Of a stretch of DNA of 64,000 nucleotides, positions 8,924 to 21,753 are shown piece by piece; position 1 is the stretch's first letter; every line of letters begins with the position of its first letter. The position numbers and the translations under genes are program-made. The stretch comes from Thiobacillus denitrificans ATCC 25259 (GTDB lineage: Bacteria; Pseudomonadota; Gammaproteobacteria; Burkholderiales; Thiobacillaceae): assembly GCF_000012745.1 (NCBI RefSeq), contig NC_007404.1, forward strand, positions 930,001-994,000. Reading direction: 5' to 3'. The notes under the pieces are model-generated. The model was not told where the DNA came from. It saw only the letters and a program-made list of their open reading frames with translations, and did no database searches.

Positions 8924-9102
8924 GCTTCATCCCCGAGCCCCGCTGCCGAAGCCTGAGAAAAACGGGCGTTTTTGGTGTCCCCGCAAGCGTGAGGGCGCTG
9001 GCGAGCACTGGCAGCCCAAGCCTGAAGCTCTCCACCCATATCACCGACAGGGTCGCACGGACTCTGGCTGGCCAGGGGGTCGGCACCAGCGTCCCCCCGG
9101 AA

Positions 9103-9122
9103 GCACGGCCGCGCGGCCGTGC
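9103..9122. repeat. Perfect 20-bp GC palindrome
   Basis: Within the gene-free stretch 8924-9396, which holds no supported ORF, GCACGGCCGC is immediately followed by its exact reverse complement. It could be a bidirectional hairpin between the converging FIST unit and acnA, or chance in very GC-rich DNA. Confidence 0.5.
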
Positions 9123-9365
9123 CACGCGGCCCTGCCGAGCATCGGGTGATGGCAGCGCCGACTGAACTACTTTCCCCTCGCGGCCGCACGATTGCCCGGC
9201 GACATCAATTCGATTTCCGGCGCCGTGTTTTGCGTTGCCGGTCTGCTTGCATATAGAGAAAGGCCGAACCGGCGGTCCCGTTTCGATCTCACCGGCGCCG
9301 TGTTGCACGCCCACCTCGGCCGAAAAGAGCAGGTGCTCGATCGCACAGAGGCGGCGCCGCAAGCT

Positions 9366-9385
9366 GGCCGGGTAAAAACCCGGCC
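9366..9385 (-). terminator. Hairpin downstream of acnA
   Basis: GGCCGGGT and ACCCGGCC form a perfect 8-bp stem with an AAAA loop, 11 bases past the acnA stop. It lacks a long T-run on the minus strand, so it may act as an mRNA 3'-end stabiliser or weak terminator. Confidence 0.55.
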
Positions 9386-9396
9386 GCGTGCGCAGC

Positions 9397-12216
<2,820 letters not shown>

Positions 12217-12313
12217 GATGGGGTGGCTCTGCAAGGAAGGACGGAAAACGGGTAAACGGCGGGATTTTACCGGAAGCGCGCGCCGCGCCGACAGCGCTGC
12301 GCGAAGCCTGCGC

Positions 12314-12664
12314 TCAGAGACGAATGCCGAAAGCCGCGAACAGCCTGAGCGCGCCGAGGTAGGCGAGCGCGGTCGCGGCGCTCGCGGCGGCGAGGCTCGC
12401 CCAGAATCCCCAGCCGCCGCGCAGCAGGACCGGCAGCAGCACGAGCAGCAGCAGCGAGGGCAGCACGAGCCAGAAGATGCTCGTCGACAGCGCGGCGACG
12501 CGCTCGACGTCGTGCGTGTCGAGGTAGAGCCAGACGAAGGCCAAGAGCGAGGTCAGCGGCAGCGACGCCAGCGCGGCCGCCCAGAAGGTGCTGCGCTTGG
12601 CGATCTCGGCGACCGCGACGACGACGAACGCCGAGAGGGCGATCTTGAGCAGATATTGGCCCAT
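12314..12664 (-). CDS. DUF3147-type small membrane protein
   Basis: A 116-residue protein with four hydrophobic segments, beginning [20 protein letters not shown] and including [20 protein letters not shown]. This matches the DUF3147 family of inner-membrane proteins with no known activity. It lies between lysS and acnA on the same strand, 33 bases after the lysS stop, and may be co-transcribed with lysS. Confidence 0.78.
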   Translation of the reverse strand: MGQYLLKIALSAFVVVAVAEIAKRSTFWAAALASLPLTSLLAFVWLYLDTHDVERVAALSTSIFWLVLPSLLLLVLLPVLLRGGWGFWASLAAASAATALAYLGALRLFAAFGIRL

Positions 12665-12697
12665 GTCTGCTTCAGCCGCGCCGCCGGCGAGCCCGGC

Positions 12698-14203
12698 TCA
12701 GGCCTCGCGCCGCATCTGCGGGAAGAGGATGACGTCGCGGATCGACGGCGAATCGGTGAGCAGCATCACGAGGCGGTCGATGCCGATGCCGCAGCCGCCG
12801 GTCGGCGGCAGGCCGTGTTCGAGCGCGCGGATGAAGTCGGCGTCGTAGTGCATCGCCTCCTCGTCGCCGGCTTCCTTGGCGCGCACCTGCTCCATGAAGC
12901 GTTCGGCCTGGTCCTCGGCGTCGTTCAATTCGGAAAAGCCGTTCGCCATTTCACGGCCGGTGATGAAGAGTTCGAAGCGCTCGGTGATCTCGGGCTGCGT
13001 GTCGGAGCGACGCGCCAGCGGCGAGACTTCGGCCGGGTAGTCGACAATGAAGGTCGGCTGCACGAGCAGCGCCTCGGTCGTCTCCTCGAAGAAGGTCAGC
13101 TGCAGGCCGCCGAGCCCGTCGTGCTCGCGGTACTTGGCCTTCATCGCCGTGAATTGCGCGGTCAGCCAGTCGCGATCGTTGAGTTGCTCGACGGTGTACT
13201 CGGGGTGGTATTTGCGCACCGCCTCGACGATGGTCAGGCGGTCGAAGGGCGTGCCGAGTTCGATCGTGCTTCCCTGGTAGGAAATCGTCGTCGAGCCGGT
13301 CGCGGCGACCGCGGTGTGGCGGATCAGCGCCTCGGTGAAGTCCATGAGGTAGCGATATTCGCGGTAGGCCTCGTAGAACTCCATCATCGTGAACTCGGGG
13401 TTGTGGCGCGTGCTCAAGCCCTCGTTGCGGAAGTTGCGGTTGATCTCGAACACCTTCTCGAAGCCGCCGACGACGAGCCGCTTGAGATAGAGCTCGGGCG
13501 CGATGCGCAGGAAGAGCTCCATGTCGAGCGCGTTGTGGTGGGTGACGAAGGGCTTGGCCGCGGCGCCGCCGGGGATCGGGTGCATCATCGGCGTCTCGAC
13601 TTCGAGAAAGCCGTGGCCGGTCATGAATTCGCGGATCGCCTGGATGATCTTCGAGCGGCGCACGAAGGTCGACCGCGCGTCGTCGTTGGTGATGAGGTCG
13701 AGATAGCGCTGGCGGTACTTCTGTTCCTGGTCCGCGAGCCCGTGGAATTTTTCCGGCAGCGGACGCAGCGCCTTCGACAGCAAGCGGACCGATTTTGCCT
13801 GGATCGTCAGTTCGCCCTTGTTGGTCTTGAACAGCGTGCCGCTCACGCCGACGAAGTCGCCGAGGTCCCAGCGCTTGAACGCCTCGTGCGCGTCGAGCCC
13901 GGTCAGGTCGTTCGAGACGTAGACCTGGATGCGGCCGCTCATGTCCTGCAGCGTCGCGAAGCTCGCCTTGCCCATCACGCGCTTGAGCATCATGCGGCCC
14001 GCCAGCTGCACGTCGACGGCCTCGGCTTCGAGCGCTTCCTTGGATTTGTCGCCGTGTTCGTGCGCGAGCCTGCCGGCGTAGTCGCGGCGCTCGAAGTCGT
14101 TGGGGAAGGCGACGCCCGCCTCGCGGATCGCGGCGAGCTTGGCGCGGCGCTCGGCGATGATCTGGTTTTCGTCGAGGGCGGGGGCGTTGGTGGGGTCGGT
14201 CAT
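12698..14203 (-). CDS. lysS: Lysyl-tRNA synthetase, class II
   Basis: A 501-residue class II aminoacyl-tRNA synthetase that charges tRNA-Lys. The N-terminal OB fold ([20 protein letters not shown]) binds the anticodon; class II motif 2 is seen in [20 protein letters not shown] and motif 3 in [17 protein letters not shown]. Length is normal. I use ATG 14203 ([15 protein letters not shown]); a TTG four codons upstream is possible. It starts 9 bases after the vapC stop on the same strand, so TA-operon read-through could reach it. Confidence 0.95.
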   Translation of the reverse strand: MTDPTNAPALDENQIIAERRAKLAAIREAGVAFPNDFERRDYAGRLAHEHGDKSKEALEAEAVDVQLAGRMMLKRVMGKASFATLQDMSGRIQVYVSNDLTGLDAHEAFKRWDLGDFVGVSGTLFKTNKGELTIQAKSVRLLSKALRPLPEKFHGLADQEQKYRQRYLDLITNDDARSTFVRRSKIIQAIREFMTGHGFLEVETPMMHPIPGGAAAKPFVTHHNALDMELFLRIAPELYLKRLVVGGFEKVFEINRNFRNEGLSTRHNPEFTMMEFYEAYREYRYLMDFTEALIRHTAVAATGSTTISYQGSTIELGTPFDRLTIVEAVRKYHPEYTVEQLNDRDWLTAQFTAMKAKYREHDGLGGLQLTFFEETTEALLVQPTFIVDYPAEVSPLARRSDTQPEITERFELFITGREMANGFSELNDAEDQAERFMEQVRAKEAGDEEAMHYDADFIRALEHGLPPTGGCGIGIDRLVMLLTDSPSIRDVILFPQMRREA

Positions 14204-14211
14204 GATGCCAT

Positions 14212-14643
14212 TCAATAAAAGGTGAAAACGGGGATACCGAGCGCTCTGGCCGCGTCGGCTTGATGCTTGTCGGCGGTGGCGAAACTGACTGCACCGTAAT
14301 GGCGGGCATAGGCCAGATGCAGCGCGTCCAATGCGCGCAGGGGCAGTTCCGGAATCAGGTCGATGAGTTGTCTCGCCTCGACGAACAGGCTGGAGGCATC
14401 CTGCTGGATGCGCCAGGCGGTCGCTTGCACGTCACGGTCAAATTCGGCGAGGGCAACGCGTTCAAGCTGCAGATCGATTTGTTGAGCGCGCCGACGGCGT
14501 GCCAGCACGCAGCGGAATTCCACTAGCGTGAGTGGGCTGGTCGCGACTTCATCCTGTGCATCGACCCAGTCGAGTACATCCAGTGAGCGCGGTTCACGGA
14601 TATAGCACTTGGCCAGCGCACTGGTGTCGATATAGGCGCTCAA
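14212..14643 (-). CDS. vapC: PIN-domain toxin, VapC type
   Basis: A 143-residue PIN-domain ribonuclease. Acidic metal ligands of the family are visible at D6 ([12 protein letters not shown]), E42 ([12 protein letters not shown]), the LDALHLAYA aspartate and D122 ([12 protein letters not shown]). VapC toxins cut tRNA or rRNA when free of antitoxin. It overlaps the antitoxin stop by four bases (ATGA), the usual antitoxin-first coupling. The pair sits between recQ and lysS, a likely insertion into an otherwise core segment. Confidence 0.88.
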   Translation of the reverse strand: MSAYIDTSALAKCYIREPRSLDVLDWVDAQDEVATSPLTLVEFRCVLARRRRAQQIDLQLERVALAEFDRDVQATAWRIQQDASSLFVEARQLIDLIPELPLRALDALHLAYARHYGAVSFATADKHQADAARALGIPVFTFY

Positions 14644-14870
14644 ATGCGATCCTCTCGCTCTTCCGCCAGAATGTCCTCGCTGGGGACCGTTTGCATGGGC
14701 TGGCTTTCCAGAAACGCCCGCAACGAGCGTACCCGGCGCTTGGGTTCAACCGGCAGAATCCGCGCGACCGGCTCGCCATGCTTTACCACCAGAACTTCGT
14801 CGCTGTCGGCGAACATCTGGTCGGGGTGCGACAAGCCCTCCCGGGCTTCGCGGATGGTCAGGGTTTTCAT
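14640..14870 (-). CDS. Phd/YefM-like antitoxin (VapB role)
   Basis: A 76-residue antitoxin starting MKTLTIREAREGLSHPDQMF, with the pattern of Phd/YefM N-terminal DNA-binding folds (SDEVLVVKHGEPVARILPV) and a charged C-terminal tail that normally wraps the toxin. The ATG at 14870 follows GGGAGGC at good spacing; a longer reading upstream would run through the promoter. It precedes and overlaps the PIN toxin, and its product with the toxin is expected to repress the operon. Confidence 0.85.
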   Translation of the reverse strand: MKTLTIREAREGLSHPDQMFADSDEVLVVKHGEPVARILPVEPKRRVRSLRAFLESQPMQTVPSEDILAEEREDRI

Positions 14871-14903
14871 GGCAGCCTCCCGGGGGAAAAAACAGCGCAA
14901 AAC

Positions 14904-14930
14904 GTGACACAATTATAGCGAATGTGACAC
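14904..14930 (-). promoter_or_regulatory. Toxin-antitoxin promoter with paired operator repeats
   Basis: Two exact copies of GTGACAC (14904-14910 and 14924-14930) are spaced by exactly 20 bp, about two helical turns. Between them is a minus-strand TATAAT -10 element (14912-14917). This is what an autorepressor site for the adjacent antitoxin would look like; no strong -35 is visible. Confidence 0.55.
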
Positions 14931-14967
14931 ATCGCCCGCCAGTTCGCCTTACCTTTAATCCAGCTTC

Positions 14968-16764
14968 ATGCCCGAAACCCCTTTAAGCCTCCTCAACCGC
15001 GTCTTCGGCTATCCCGCGTTCCGTGGTGAGCAGGCCGCGATCGTCGATACGGTCGTCGCCGGCGACGATGCGCTGGTGCTGATGCCGACGGGCGGCGGCA
15101 AGTCGCTGTGCTACCAGATCCCCGCGCTGTTGCGCGAAGGCTGCGCGGTCGTCGTCTCGCCGCTGATCGCGCTTATGCAGGACCAGGTCGCGGCGCTGCA
15201 GGAGTTGGGCATCGCCGCCGCCTTCCTGAATTCGAGCCTCGACGGCGCCACCGCCGCGCGGGTCGAGCGCGATTTCGTTTCGGGGCAGTTGAAGCTGCTC
15301 TACGTCGCCCCCGAGCGCCTGTTGACGCCGCGTTTTCAGAGCCTGCTCGCCGAGGCACGCATCGCGTTGTTCGCGATCGACGAGGCGCACTGCGTGTCGC
15401 AATGGGGCCACGACTTCCGCCCGGAATACCTCGGCCTGTCGGCGCTGCACGAACGCTTCCCCGAGGTGCCGCGCATCGCGCTGACCGCGACGGCCGACGC
15501 CGCGACGCGCGCCGAAATCCTGCAACGCCTTGATCTAGGCGCCGCGCGCGTCTTCGTCGCGAGTTTCGACCGCCCCAACATCCGCTACCGTATCGCCGAG
15601 AAAACCGAGCCGCGCCGGCAACTGCTCGACTTCCTCGCCGAACACACAGGCGAGGCCGGCATCGTCTATTGCAGCACGCGCAAGAAAGTCGAAGAAACCG
15701 CCGACGCGCTGAAGCAGGCCGGCCTCACGGCGCTGCCGTATCACGGCGGCATGGACAACGACACGCGTCGCCGCCATCAGGAAAAATTCCTGCGCGAGGA
15801 GGGCGTCGTCATGGTCGCGACGCTCGCGTTCGGCATGGGCATCGACAAGCCCGACGTGCGCTTCGTCGCCCACCTCGACCTGCCGCGCTCGGTCGAGGGC
15901 TACTACCAGGAAACCGGCCGCGCCGGCCGCGACGGCGAGCCGGCCGAGGCGTGGATGGCCTGGGGCCTGCAGGACGTCGTCACCCAGCGCCGCTTCATCG
16001 ATGAAGGCGAGGCCGGAGACGCGCACAAGCGCATCGGCCACGCCAAGCTCGACGCCCTGGTCGGCCTGTGCGAAGCGGCCAGCTGCCGCCGCGTCGCGCT
16101 ATTGAGCTACTTCGGCGAAGCCAGCCAGCCCTGCGGCAACTGCGACGTCTGCCTCAATCCGCCCACGCTGTGGGACGGCACCGAGGCCGCACAGAAATTG
16201 TTAAGCACCGTCTACCGCACCGGCCAGCGCTTCGGCGCCGGGCACGTGATCGACGTGCTGCTCGGCAAGACGACCGAGAAGATCGACCGCTTCGGCCACA
16301 GCCAGCTGAGCGTGTTCGGCATCGGCGCCAGCCAGACCGACAAGGTGTGGCGCGCCGTGCTGCGGCAGCTGGTGGTGCGCGGCCTGCTGGAGGTGGACCA
16401 CAGTGCCTACGGCGCGCTCAAGCTCACCCAAGCCGCGAAGCCCGTGCTCAAAGGCGAGGAAACCGTGATGCTGCGCGCCATCGAAGCGCGCCCGGCGCGC
16501 AAGAAATCGCGCCTCGCCCCCAGTTCCGGCGCCGGCGTCCACGACGACGAAGACCCGCTGTTCCTCTCCCTGCGCGCCTGGCGCCGCGAAACCGCCAACG
16601 AAAAGGGCGTGCCCGCCTACGTCATCCTGCACGACGCCACGCTGCGCGAGATCGCCGCGCGCCGCCCCGCCACGCTGGCCGAGCTGGGCGAGATATCCGG
16701 GCTGGGGACGAAGAAGCTGGAAGCATACGGCGAGGACGTGTTGGCGGTGGTGGCGGAGGGGTGA
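14968..16764 (+). CDS. recQ: ATP-dependent DNA helicase RecQ
   Basis: A 598-residue superfamily 2 helicase that unwinds DNA 3'-5' in recombination and repair. Walker A is LMPTGGGKSLCYQIPA, the DEAH box is AIDEAHCVSQWGHDFRPEY, and motif VI is YQETGRAGRDG. The RQC zinc site cysteines are in CRRVALL...QPCGNCDVC and a C-terminal HRDC-like domain ends the protein (LAELGEISGLGTKKLEAYG). Length is typical. It is divergent from the toxin-antitoxin operon. Confidence 0.95.
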   Translation: MPETPLSLLNRVFGYPAFRGEQAAIVDTVVAGDDALVLMPTGGGKSLCYQIPALLREGCAVVVSPLIALMQDQVAALQELGIAAAFLNSSLDGATAARVERDFVSGQLKLLYVAPERLLTPRFQSLLAEARIALFAIDEAHCVSQWGHDFRPEYLGLSALHERFPEVPRIALTATADAATRAEILQRLDLGAARVFVASFDRPNIRYRIAEKTEPRRQLLDFLAEHTGEAGIVYCSTRKKVEETADALKQAGLTALPYHGGMDNDTRRRHQEKFLREEGVVMVATLAFGMGIDKPDVRFVAHLDLPRSVEGYYQETGRAGRDGEPAEAWMAWGLQDVVTQRRFIDEGEAGDAHKRIGHAKLDALVGLCEAASCRRVALLSYFGEASQPCGNCDVCLNPPTLWDGTEAAQKLLSTVYRTGQRFGAGHVIDVLLGKTTEKIDRFGHSQLSVFGIGASQTDKVWRAVLRQLVVRGLLEVDHSAYGALKLTQAAKPVLKGEETVMLRAIEARPARKKSRLAPSSGAGVHDDEDPLFLSLRAWRRETANEKGVPAYVILHDATLREIAARRPATLAELGEISGLGTKKLEAYGEDVLAVVAEG

Positions 16765-16979
16765 GGCGGGGGCGCCGCCCCGCATGTTCCTGTCGACAGG
16801 TTTTACACCCCGGTGGGGGCGCCTGCCTTCGATTTGCCTGAAAGCCCGACGAATCCTGCGTTTGCCGGGGTCGCCTCGGCGGTGGCGCGAATCCTGCTTT
16901 TTCCTCCCCAGCACAATAATGTCGAAGGGATCCGCCTTCGGCAGCATGCGGAGCGTCCATTGACTGCAATCCACGACAG

Positions 16980-17658
16980 ATGGAACGAGCCCCCTTGACT
17001 GCCCGCACCACCCTTTGTGCCTCGAGCCTCATCACGGCCGCAATGTCTGCTTTCGCGTACCCCGAAGCCCTCGCTTGCGTTGACGGCGATGGCACCGCCT
17101 ACTGGAACCGTGGCTGGAAACTCGCAAATTACGGGGTATCCGGTTCGTTCAGCCTCGAGACCGTGCTCTCGGAATGGGATCCCACGCGTAGCCATTTCTA
17201 TCTCCGAGAGCACGCGGTGGCCAGCGATGCGCCAAGCTATGCCGGCGTCATCTTGCCGAGCTTCTTCGCGAAGCGGGACGACGCACTCAGTTATTCGGAC
17301 GCCCTGCTTCGAGTTCGGCTTCTACCTCGATCTGGCGATGACTTCGTCGTGCTCGGGTTTGTCCATGGGCTTATTGACGTCGGCCAGCGGCACGCTCAAA
17401 GACGGAGTACCTTCCGTAGACGGGCTCGCTGCGGGCATGTGGTTGTGGCCGACCGCCTTTATCCAATTGCCCGTCGGCGTCGAGCCGGATCCTGATGCGC
17501 TAGTCAACTACGATGCTGTAGCCGGCCGGTTCGGTTATCACCTGGTTGCCGTGGAAGAGGTCGCCTCCGTGCAGGAATCTTCGATGGTGTTGCTGATTCT
17601 CGGCGGGCTCGGAGCGATGACCGCCGGCGCGCGCCGGCGCAAGGCCGGAGTGTCCTGA
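16980..17658 (+). pseudogene. Frameshifted PEP-CTERM-like exported protein
   Basis: The first part reads in one frame from ATG 16980: a signal-peptide-like start (LCASSLITAAMSAFAYPEALA) then YWNRGWKLANYGVSGSFSLE. Near 17300-17390 the coding sense shifts to the next frame, which continues DGVPSVDGLAAGMWLW and ends SSMVLLILGGLGAMTAGARR plus RKAGVS, a hydrophobic segment with a basic tail like the end of PEP-CTERM proteins (the PE itself is degenerate, QESS). One indel would restore an exported protein of about 225 residues. A sequencing error or true decay cannot be told apart. Confidence 0.5.
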
Positions 17659-17828
17659 GCTTCGAAAAAAAAAGGGCCTCGGGCGAGGGGCGGCGTGGAA
17701 GAGCGACCACTACGGTCCTGGGCTCTCTGCGCTTATGGAGCACTCACTCAGGCAGGGGGGCGCAAGAGGCCGCCTGGCCTCCATTGTGGGAAAATTTTTT
17801 GTTCAGTGTTGACCGTAAGGAGACGACG

Positions 17829-18695
17829 ATGAGCATGCGTTTACTGGCAAGGAAAATGCTGTTTATGCGGGGTGCCTCGTGGCAGCACCCTGTCATCCGG
17901 CTCGGACTGACCGCACTTGATCCTGTCGACGCCATCATTCGCAGCGCGACGGGGTTACGCAGTCTTCCTCGGTACTCGACCCGGGTCAGATCCAACGGTT
18001 TATCGAACCAGTTCGGTGGGGGCAAATTTGCCCGTCAGGGGAGAGTCATTCTCCACATGCTTCAACGGCACTGCGCCTTGTCTCCTAAGAGCCGGGTTCT
18101 GGAAATCGGTTGCGGATGTGGACGTACGGCAGTGCAGTTGGCGAGCTTTTTGGAAGCTGAAAAATACGTGGGCATGGATATAGAGATGGTTTCACTTGAG
18201 GCATGTCGTGATAACCCTCATTTGAAAAGGCGGGGTTTCAAATTCGATTTGATCGACATCCAGAATAATGAATACAACCCGAAGGGCCGGTTCCGCGCGG
18301 ACGAATACCGTTTTTCTTACCTCGATGGAAGCATGGACTGTGTTTTTCTCATCTCGGTATTCACGCACATGCTTCCGGAAGACGTGTCCAATTATGTAAC
18401 CGAGATCGGTCGCATGCTTGATCGAGGCGGGATGTGCCTATTCTCAACGTTCCTCATCGACCATGGGCGAGGTGGGCGCGGGCTCAACTTTGCCCATGAC
18501 GGAAATGGCTTCAGCTACTACGACGTACGTATGCCAGAAATAGCGGTCGCATATCCACAGCGTTTTTTTGAGGATAGCTTCGGCAGGGCCGGGCTCGTGC
18601 TTCACGAGGTCAAATTGGGCAGTTGGCGAGACGATGGTCGGGGCAGCTATCCGGAATTCGGCCAGGATGTACTTGTGTTTAAGAAAGCCGCGTGA
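17829..18695 (+). CDS. Class I SAM-dependent methyltransferase
   Basis: A 288-residue methyltransferase. Motif I is VLEIGCGCGRTAVQLASFLE (SAM binding), followed by an acidic loop YVGMDIEMVSLEAC and a late FLISVFTHMLPEDVSNYV segment; the fold matches methyltransferase type 11/12 domains. The substrate is unknown. The start at 17829 follows TAAGGAG. Codon use is less GC-biased than the neighbours (for example GATAACCCTCATTTGAAAAG), which suggests recent acquisition. Confidence 0.8.
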   Translation: MSMRLLARKMLFMRGASWQHPVIRLGLTALDPVDAIIRSATGLRSLPRYSTRVRSNGLSNQFGGGKFARQGRVILHMLQRHCALSPKSRVLEIGCGCGRTAVQLASFLEAEKYVGMDIEMVSLEACRDNPHLKRRGFKFDLIDIQNNEYNPKGRFRADEYRFSYLDGSMDCVFLISVFTHMLPEDVSNYVTEIGRMLDRGGMCLFSTFLIDHGRGGRGLNFAHDGNGFSYYDVRMPEIAVAYPQRFFEDSFGRAGLVLHEVKLGSWRDDGRGSYPEFGQDVLVFKKAA

Positions 18696-18778
18696 CGGTA
18701 CCGTTATAAGAAACTCTGGTCTCTGAACATCGACCGGCGGCTGTACGGTTTTCTGGCAGAGGCTGAAAGGAGAGTTGA

Positions 18779-18922
18779 ATGAAAACCGCCGTCATCGATA
18801 CCAATGCCGACCGGAAAGCCGCACTCAAGGCAGCGCAAAAGGCATCCACCAAGCGGCAAAGTCGGGGCGCGTCCGGCAAAAACCTCCCGCTGACCGCTTG
18901 GTCCGAGAATCCGCCCACCTGA
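18779..18922 (+). CDS. Small orphan protein (47 residues)
   Basis: A 47-codon reading frame starting MKTAVIDTNADRKAALKAAQ and ending TAWSENPPT, preceded by a very good ribosome site (AAAGGAGAGTTG then ATG). The product is basic and alanine/lysine-rich in its first half. I know no family for it. It lies between the methyltransferase and the converging pepN. Support is the ribosome site and the intact frame only. Confidence 0.45.
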   Translation: MKTAVIDTNADRKAALKAAQKASTKRQSRGASGKNLPLTAWSENPPT

Positions 18923-18936
18923 TTCTTGCACTGCGA

Positions 18937-21714
18937 TCAACCCTTTAGCGCATTCCCCACAACTTCCGCCACGTCCTTCGCTAGATCCTCGATCTCCGCG
19001 ATACGTTCCAGCGCCACGCGCGCGTGTGCCTGCCGACCGGCGTCGAACTGCCGCCAGCGATCGAAGCTGCGCGCGATGCGTGACGCGACCTGGGGGTTGA
19101 TGGCCTGCAATTCGCTGATGACGTCGGCCGCCAGCGCGTAGCCGCTGCCATCAAAGGCGTGGAAGTGGCGCGGGTTGGCGCCGCAGAAGCCGCGGATCAG
19201 GGCATAGACGCGGTTGGGGTTCTTGAGGTCAAACGCCGGATGCTGCATCAGCGCGCGCACGCGCGCGGCGGTGCCTGGCAGGCGCGAGGTGGCTTGCACG
19301 GCAAACCACTTGTCGACGACCAGGGCTTCGTTTTGCCAGCGCGTGTAGAAATCGGCGAGCGTCGCTTCCCTTTCCGGCAGGTCGAGGTTGGCGAGCGTGG
19401 CCAGCGCGGCCATTTGACTGGTCATGTTGCCGTCGGTCATGTTGCCGCCCGCCGCGAGCTGGGCGGTGAGGCGCGGGACGACCGCGCTCTGCAAATACTC
19501 GACGTCGCTTTCGGCGAGGTAGCCGAGGCAGGCGTTGCGCAGGGCGCGCTGGCCGACCTGGGCGCCGTCGGGCGCATAGGCCGCAGTTGGGGTGAGGGCG
19601 GCCCAAGCGGCTTCGAAGGCGTCGCGCAGACGGGCGGCGAGGTGGCGGCGCAGGGCCACGCGCGCGGCGTGGATGGCTTCGGGGTCGATGGGCTGGCCAA
19701 GCGATACCACCGCTTCGGCGAGCACGGCTTCGGCGGGCAGGTTGAGCGCTTCGGCAGCCAGCGCCGGGTCGCCGGCGAGGCCGGCGTCGAGCACGCGGCC
19801 GCAGGCGGCGACGAAGGCGTCGGGAATCCAGTCGCTGCCGGCGCCACGCCACGAGTCGTCCTCTCCCGCATGCGGGAGAGTATGGCGCATCAACGCTGCG
19901 CGTTGCTGCGCGGCAATACCGGCGAGCAGCACCCGCGTCGCCAGCCGCTGCCCGGCTTCCCAGCGGTTGAAGGCGTCGTCATCGTGTGCCATCAGGTGCG
20001 CGAGCTCGGCGTCGGTCTGTTCGAACTCCAACTGCACCGGCGCCGAAAAATCGCGCAGCAGCGAGGCGACGGGGGCGGCGGGAATGTCCTCGAAGACGAA
20101 GGTCTGCGTGGGCTCGGTCAGCGAGAGGACGCGCGTGGTGCCGCTCGCCTCGGCCTCACCGGCGAGTTTCAGCGGCGCGTCATTACCATTTGGCAATACC
20201 AGCCCGAGCGCGACGGGGATGTGCAGCGTGCCGTCGACGATGGCCTGTCCCGATTCGGTCAGCCGCTTTTCGTAGGCGGTCGGCGCGAGGGTTTGCGTGA
20301 GCGTCAGCGTGTAGCGTCGGGTCGTGGCGTCGTAGCTGCTTGATGCGTTCAGGCGCGGCGTGCCGGCGCGCGCGTACCAGCGGCGGAACTGCGCGAGGTC
20401 GATCCCGGAAGCATCCTGCATCGCTGCGACGAAATCCTCGCAGGTGACGGCCTGGCCGTCGTGGCGCGCGAAGTACAAATCCGTGCCGCGGCGGAACGCC
20501 TCGCGCCCGAGCAGGGTGTGCATCATGCGGATGACTTCCGCGCCCTTGTTGTAGACGGTGGCGGTGTAGAAGTTGTTGATCTCGGCGTAGGAGGCCGGCC
20601 GGATCGGGTGCGCCATCGGCCCGACGTCTTCGGGGAACTGGCCGACGCGCAGTGCGCGCACTTCCTGGATGCGGGTGACCGCGCGCGAGTGCGTGTCGGC
20701 GCCGAATTCCTGGTCGCGGAACACCGTGAGGCCTTCCTTCAACGACAGCTGGAACCAGTCGCGGCAGGTGACGCGGTTGCCGGTCCAGTTGTGGAAATAC
20801 TCGTGCGCCACCACGCGGTCGATGCCCTGGTAGTCGGCGTCGGTCGCGGTGTCGGGGCGGGCGAGCACGTATTTGGTATTGAAGATGTTGAGGCCCTTGT
20901 TCTCCATCGCCCCCATGTTGAAGTCGCCGACGGCGACGATCATGTACTGGTCGAGGTCGTATTCGAGGCCGAAGCGCTCTTCGTCCCAGCGCATGGCTTT
21001 TTTCAGCGCGGCCATCGCGTGGCCGCACTGGTCGAGCTTGCCCGGCTCGACGTAGACCGCGAGCCTGACCTTGCGTCCCGAGGCGGTGACGTATTCGTCC
21101 TCCAGCACGTCGAGCCTGGCGGCGACGAGCGCGAACAGGTAGCACGGCTTGGCGTAGGGGTCGTCCCAGCGCGCCCAGTGCCGCGCTGCGTCGTCGTCGC
21201 AGACCCCCGCCGCCACGGGATTGCCGTTCGACAGCAGATGCGGAAACCGCGCGCGGTCGGCTTCGACCGTGCAGCTGAATTTCGTCATCACGTCGGGCCG
21301 GTCCGGGAAGAAGGTGATGCGGCGGAAGCCTTCGGGCTCGCATTGCGTGAAATAGCCGTCCTGCGAGCGGTAGAGGCCCGAGAGCTGGGTGTTCAGATCG
21401 GGGCGGATGCGCACGACGCTTTCGAGCACGCAGCGATCGGGCAGGGGCCCCGCGATGCGCAGCAGATCGTCGCCGTACACGTAGCGCGCGGGGTCGAGCG
21501 GCGCGCCGTCGAGGCTGAGGCCGACGAGTTCCAGCGCTTCGCCGTTCAGAACCAGCGCGTCGTCGCCGCCCGCGGTGTTGCGCACGCAGTCGAGGCGCGC
21601 ACGCACCTCGGCATGGTCGTCGTGGATGGCGACGTGCAGGTCGGCCGACTCGATCCGCCAGGCGGGCGGGGCGTAATCCTTCAGGTAAAGCGTGACGGGG
21701 GTTTCGGTGCGCAT
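18937..21714 (-). CDS. pepN: Aminopeptidase N (M1 family)
   Basis: A 925-residue zinc aminopeptidase that trims N-terminal residues from peptides in the cytosol. The substrate-anchor motif is GAMENKGLNIF and the zinc site is VAHEYFHNWTGNRVTCRDWF (HExxH with the downstream glutamate helix after it). N-terminal MRTETPVTLYLKDYAPPAW is typical of bacterial PepN. I used ATG 21714; reading further upstream would enter the regulatory region of the RND pump operon. Confidence 0.95.
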   Translation of the reverse strand: MRTETPVTLYLKDYAPPAWRIESADLHVAIHDDHAEVRARLDCVRNTAGGDDALVLNGEALELVGLSLDGAPLDPARYVYGDDLLRIAGPLPDRCVLESVVRIRPDLNTQLSGLYRSQDGYFTQCEPEGFRRITFFPDRPDVMTKFSCTVEADRARFPHLLSNGNPVAAGVCDDDAARHWARWDDPYAKPCYLFALVAARLDVLEDEYVTASGRKVRLAVYVEPGKLDQCGHAMAALKKAMRWDEERFGLEYDLDQYMIVAVGDFNMGAMENKGLNIFNTKYVLARPDTATDADYQGIDRVVAHEYFHNWTGNRVTCRDWFQLSLKEGLTVFRDQEFGADTHSRAVTRIQEVRALRVGQFPEDVGPMAHPIRPASYAEINNFYTATVYNKGAEVIRMMHTLLGREAFRRGTDLYFARHDGQAVTCEDFVAAMQDASGIDLAQFRRWYARAGTPRLNASSSYDATTRRYTLTLTQTLAPTAYEKRLTESGQAIVDGTLHIPVALGLVLPNGNDAPLKLAGEAEASGTTRVLSLTEPTQTFVFEDIPAAPVASLLRDFSAPVQLEFEQTDAELAHLMAHDDDAFNRWEAGQRLATRVLLAGIAAQQRAALMRHTLPHAGEDDSWRGAGSDWIPDAFVAACGRVLDAGLAGDPALAAEALNLPAEAVLAEAVVSLGQPIDPEAIHAARVALRRHLAARLRDAFEAAWAALTPTAAYAPDGAQVGQRALRNACLGYLAESDVEYLQSAVVPRLTAQLAAGGNMTDGNMTSQMAALATLANLDLPEREATLADFYTRWQNEALVVDKWFAVQATSRLPGTAARVRALMQHPAFDLKNPNRVYALIRGFCGANPRHFHAFDGSGYALAADVISELQAINPQVASRIARSFDRWRQFDAGRQAHARVALERIAEIEDLAKDVAEVVGNALKG

Positions 21715-21753
21715 GAGATCTCCGGGCGGCGCGGCGGGCGCCGAGTCTGAACG

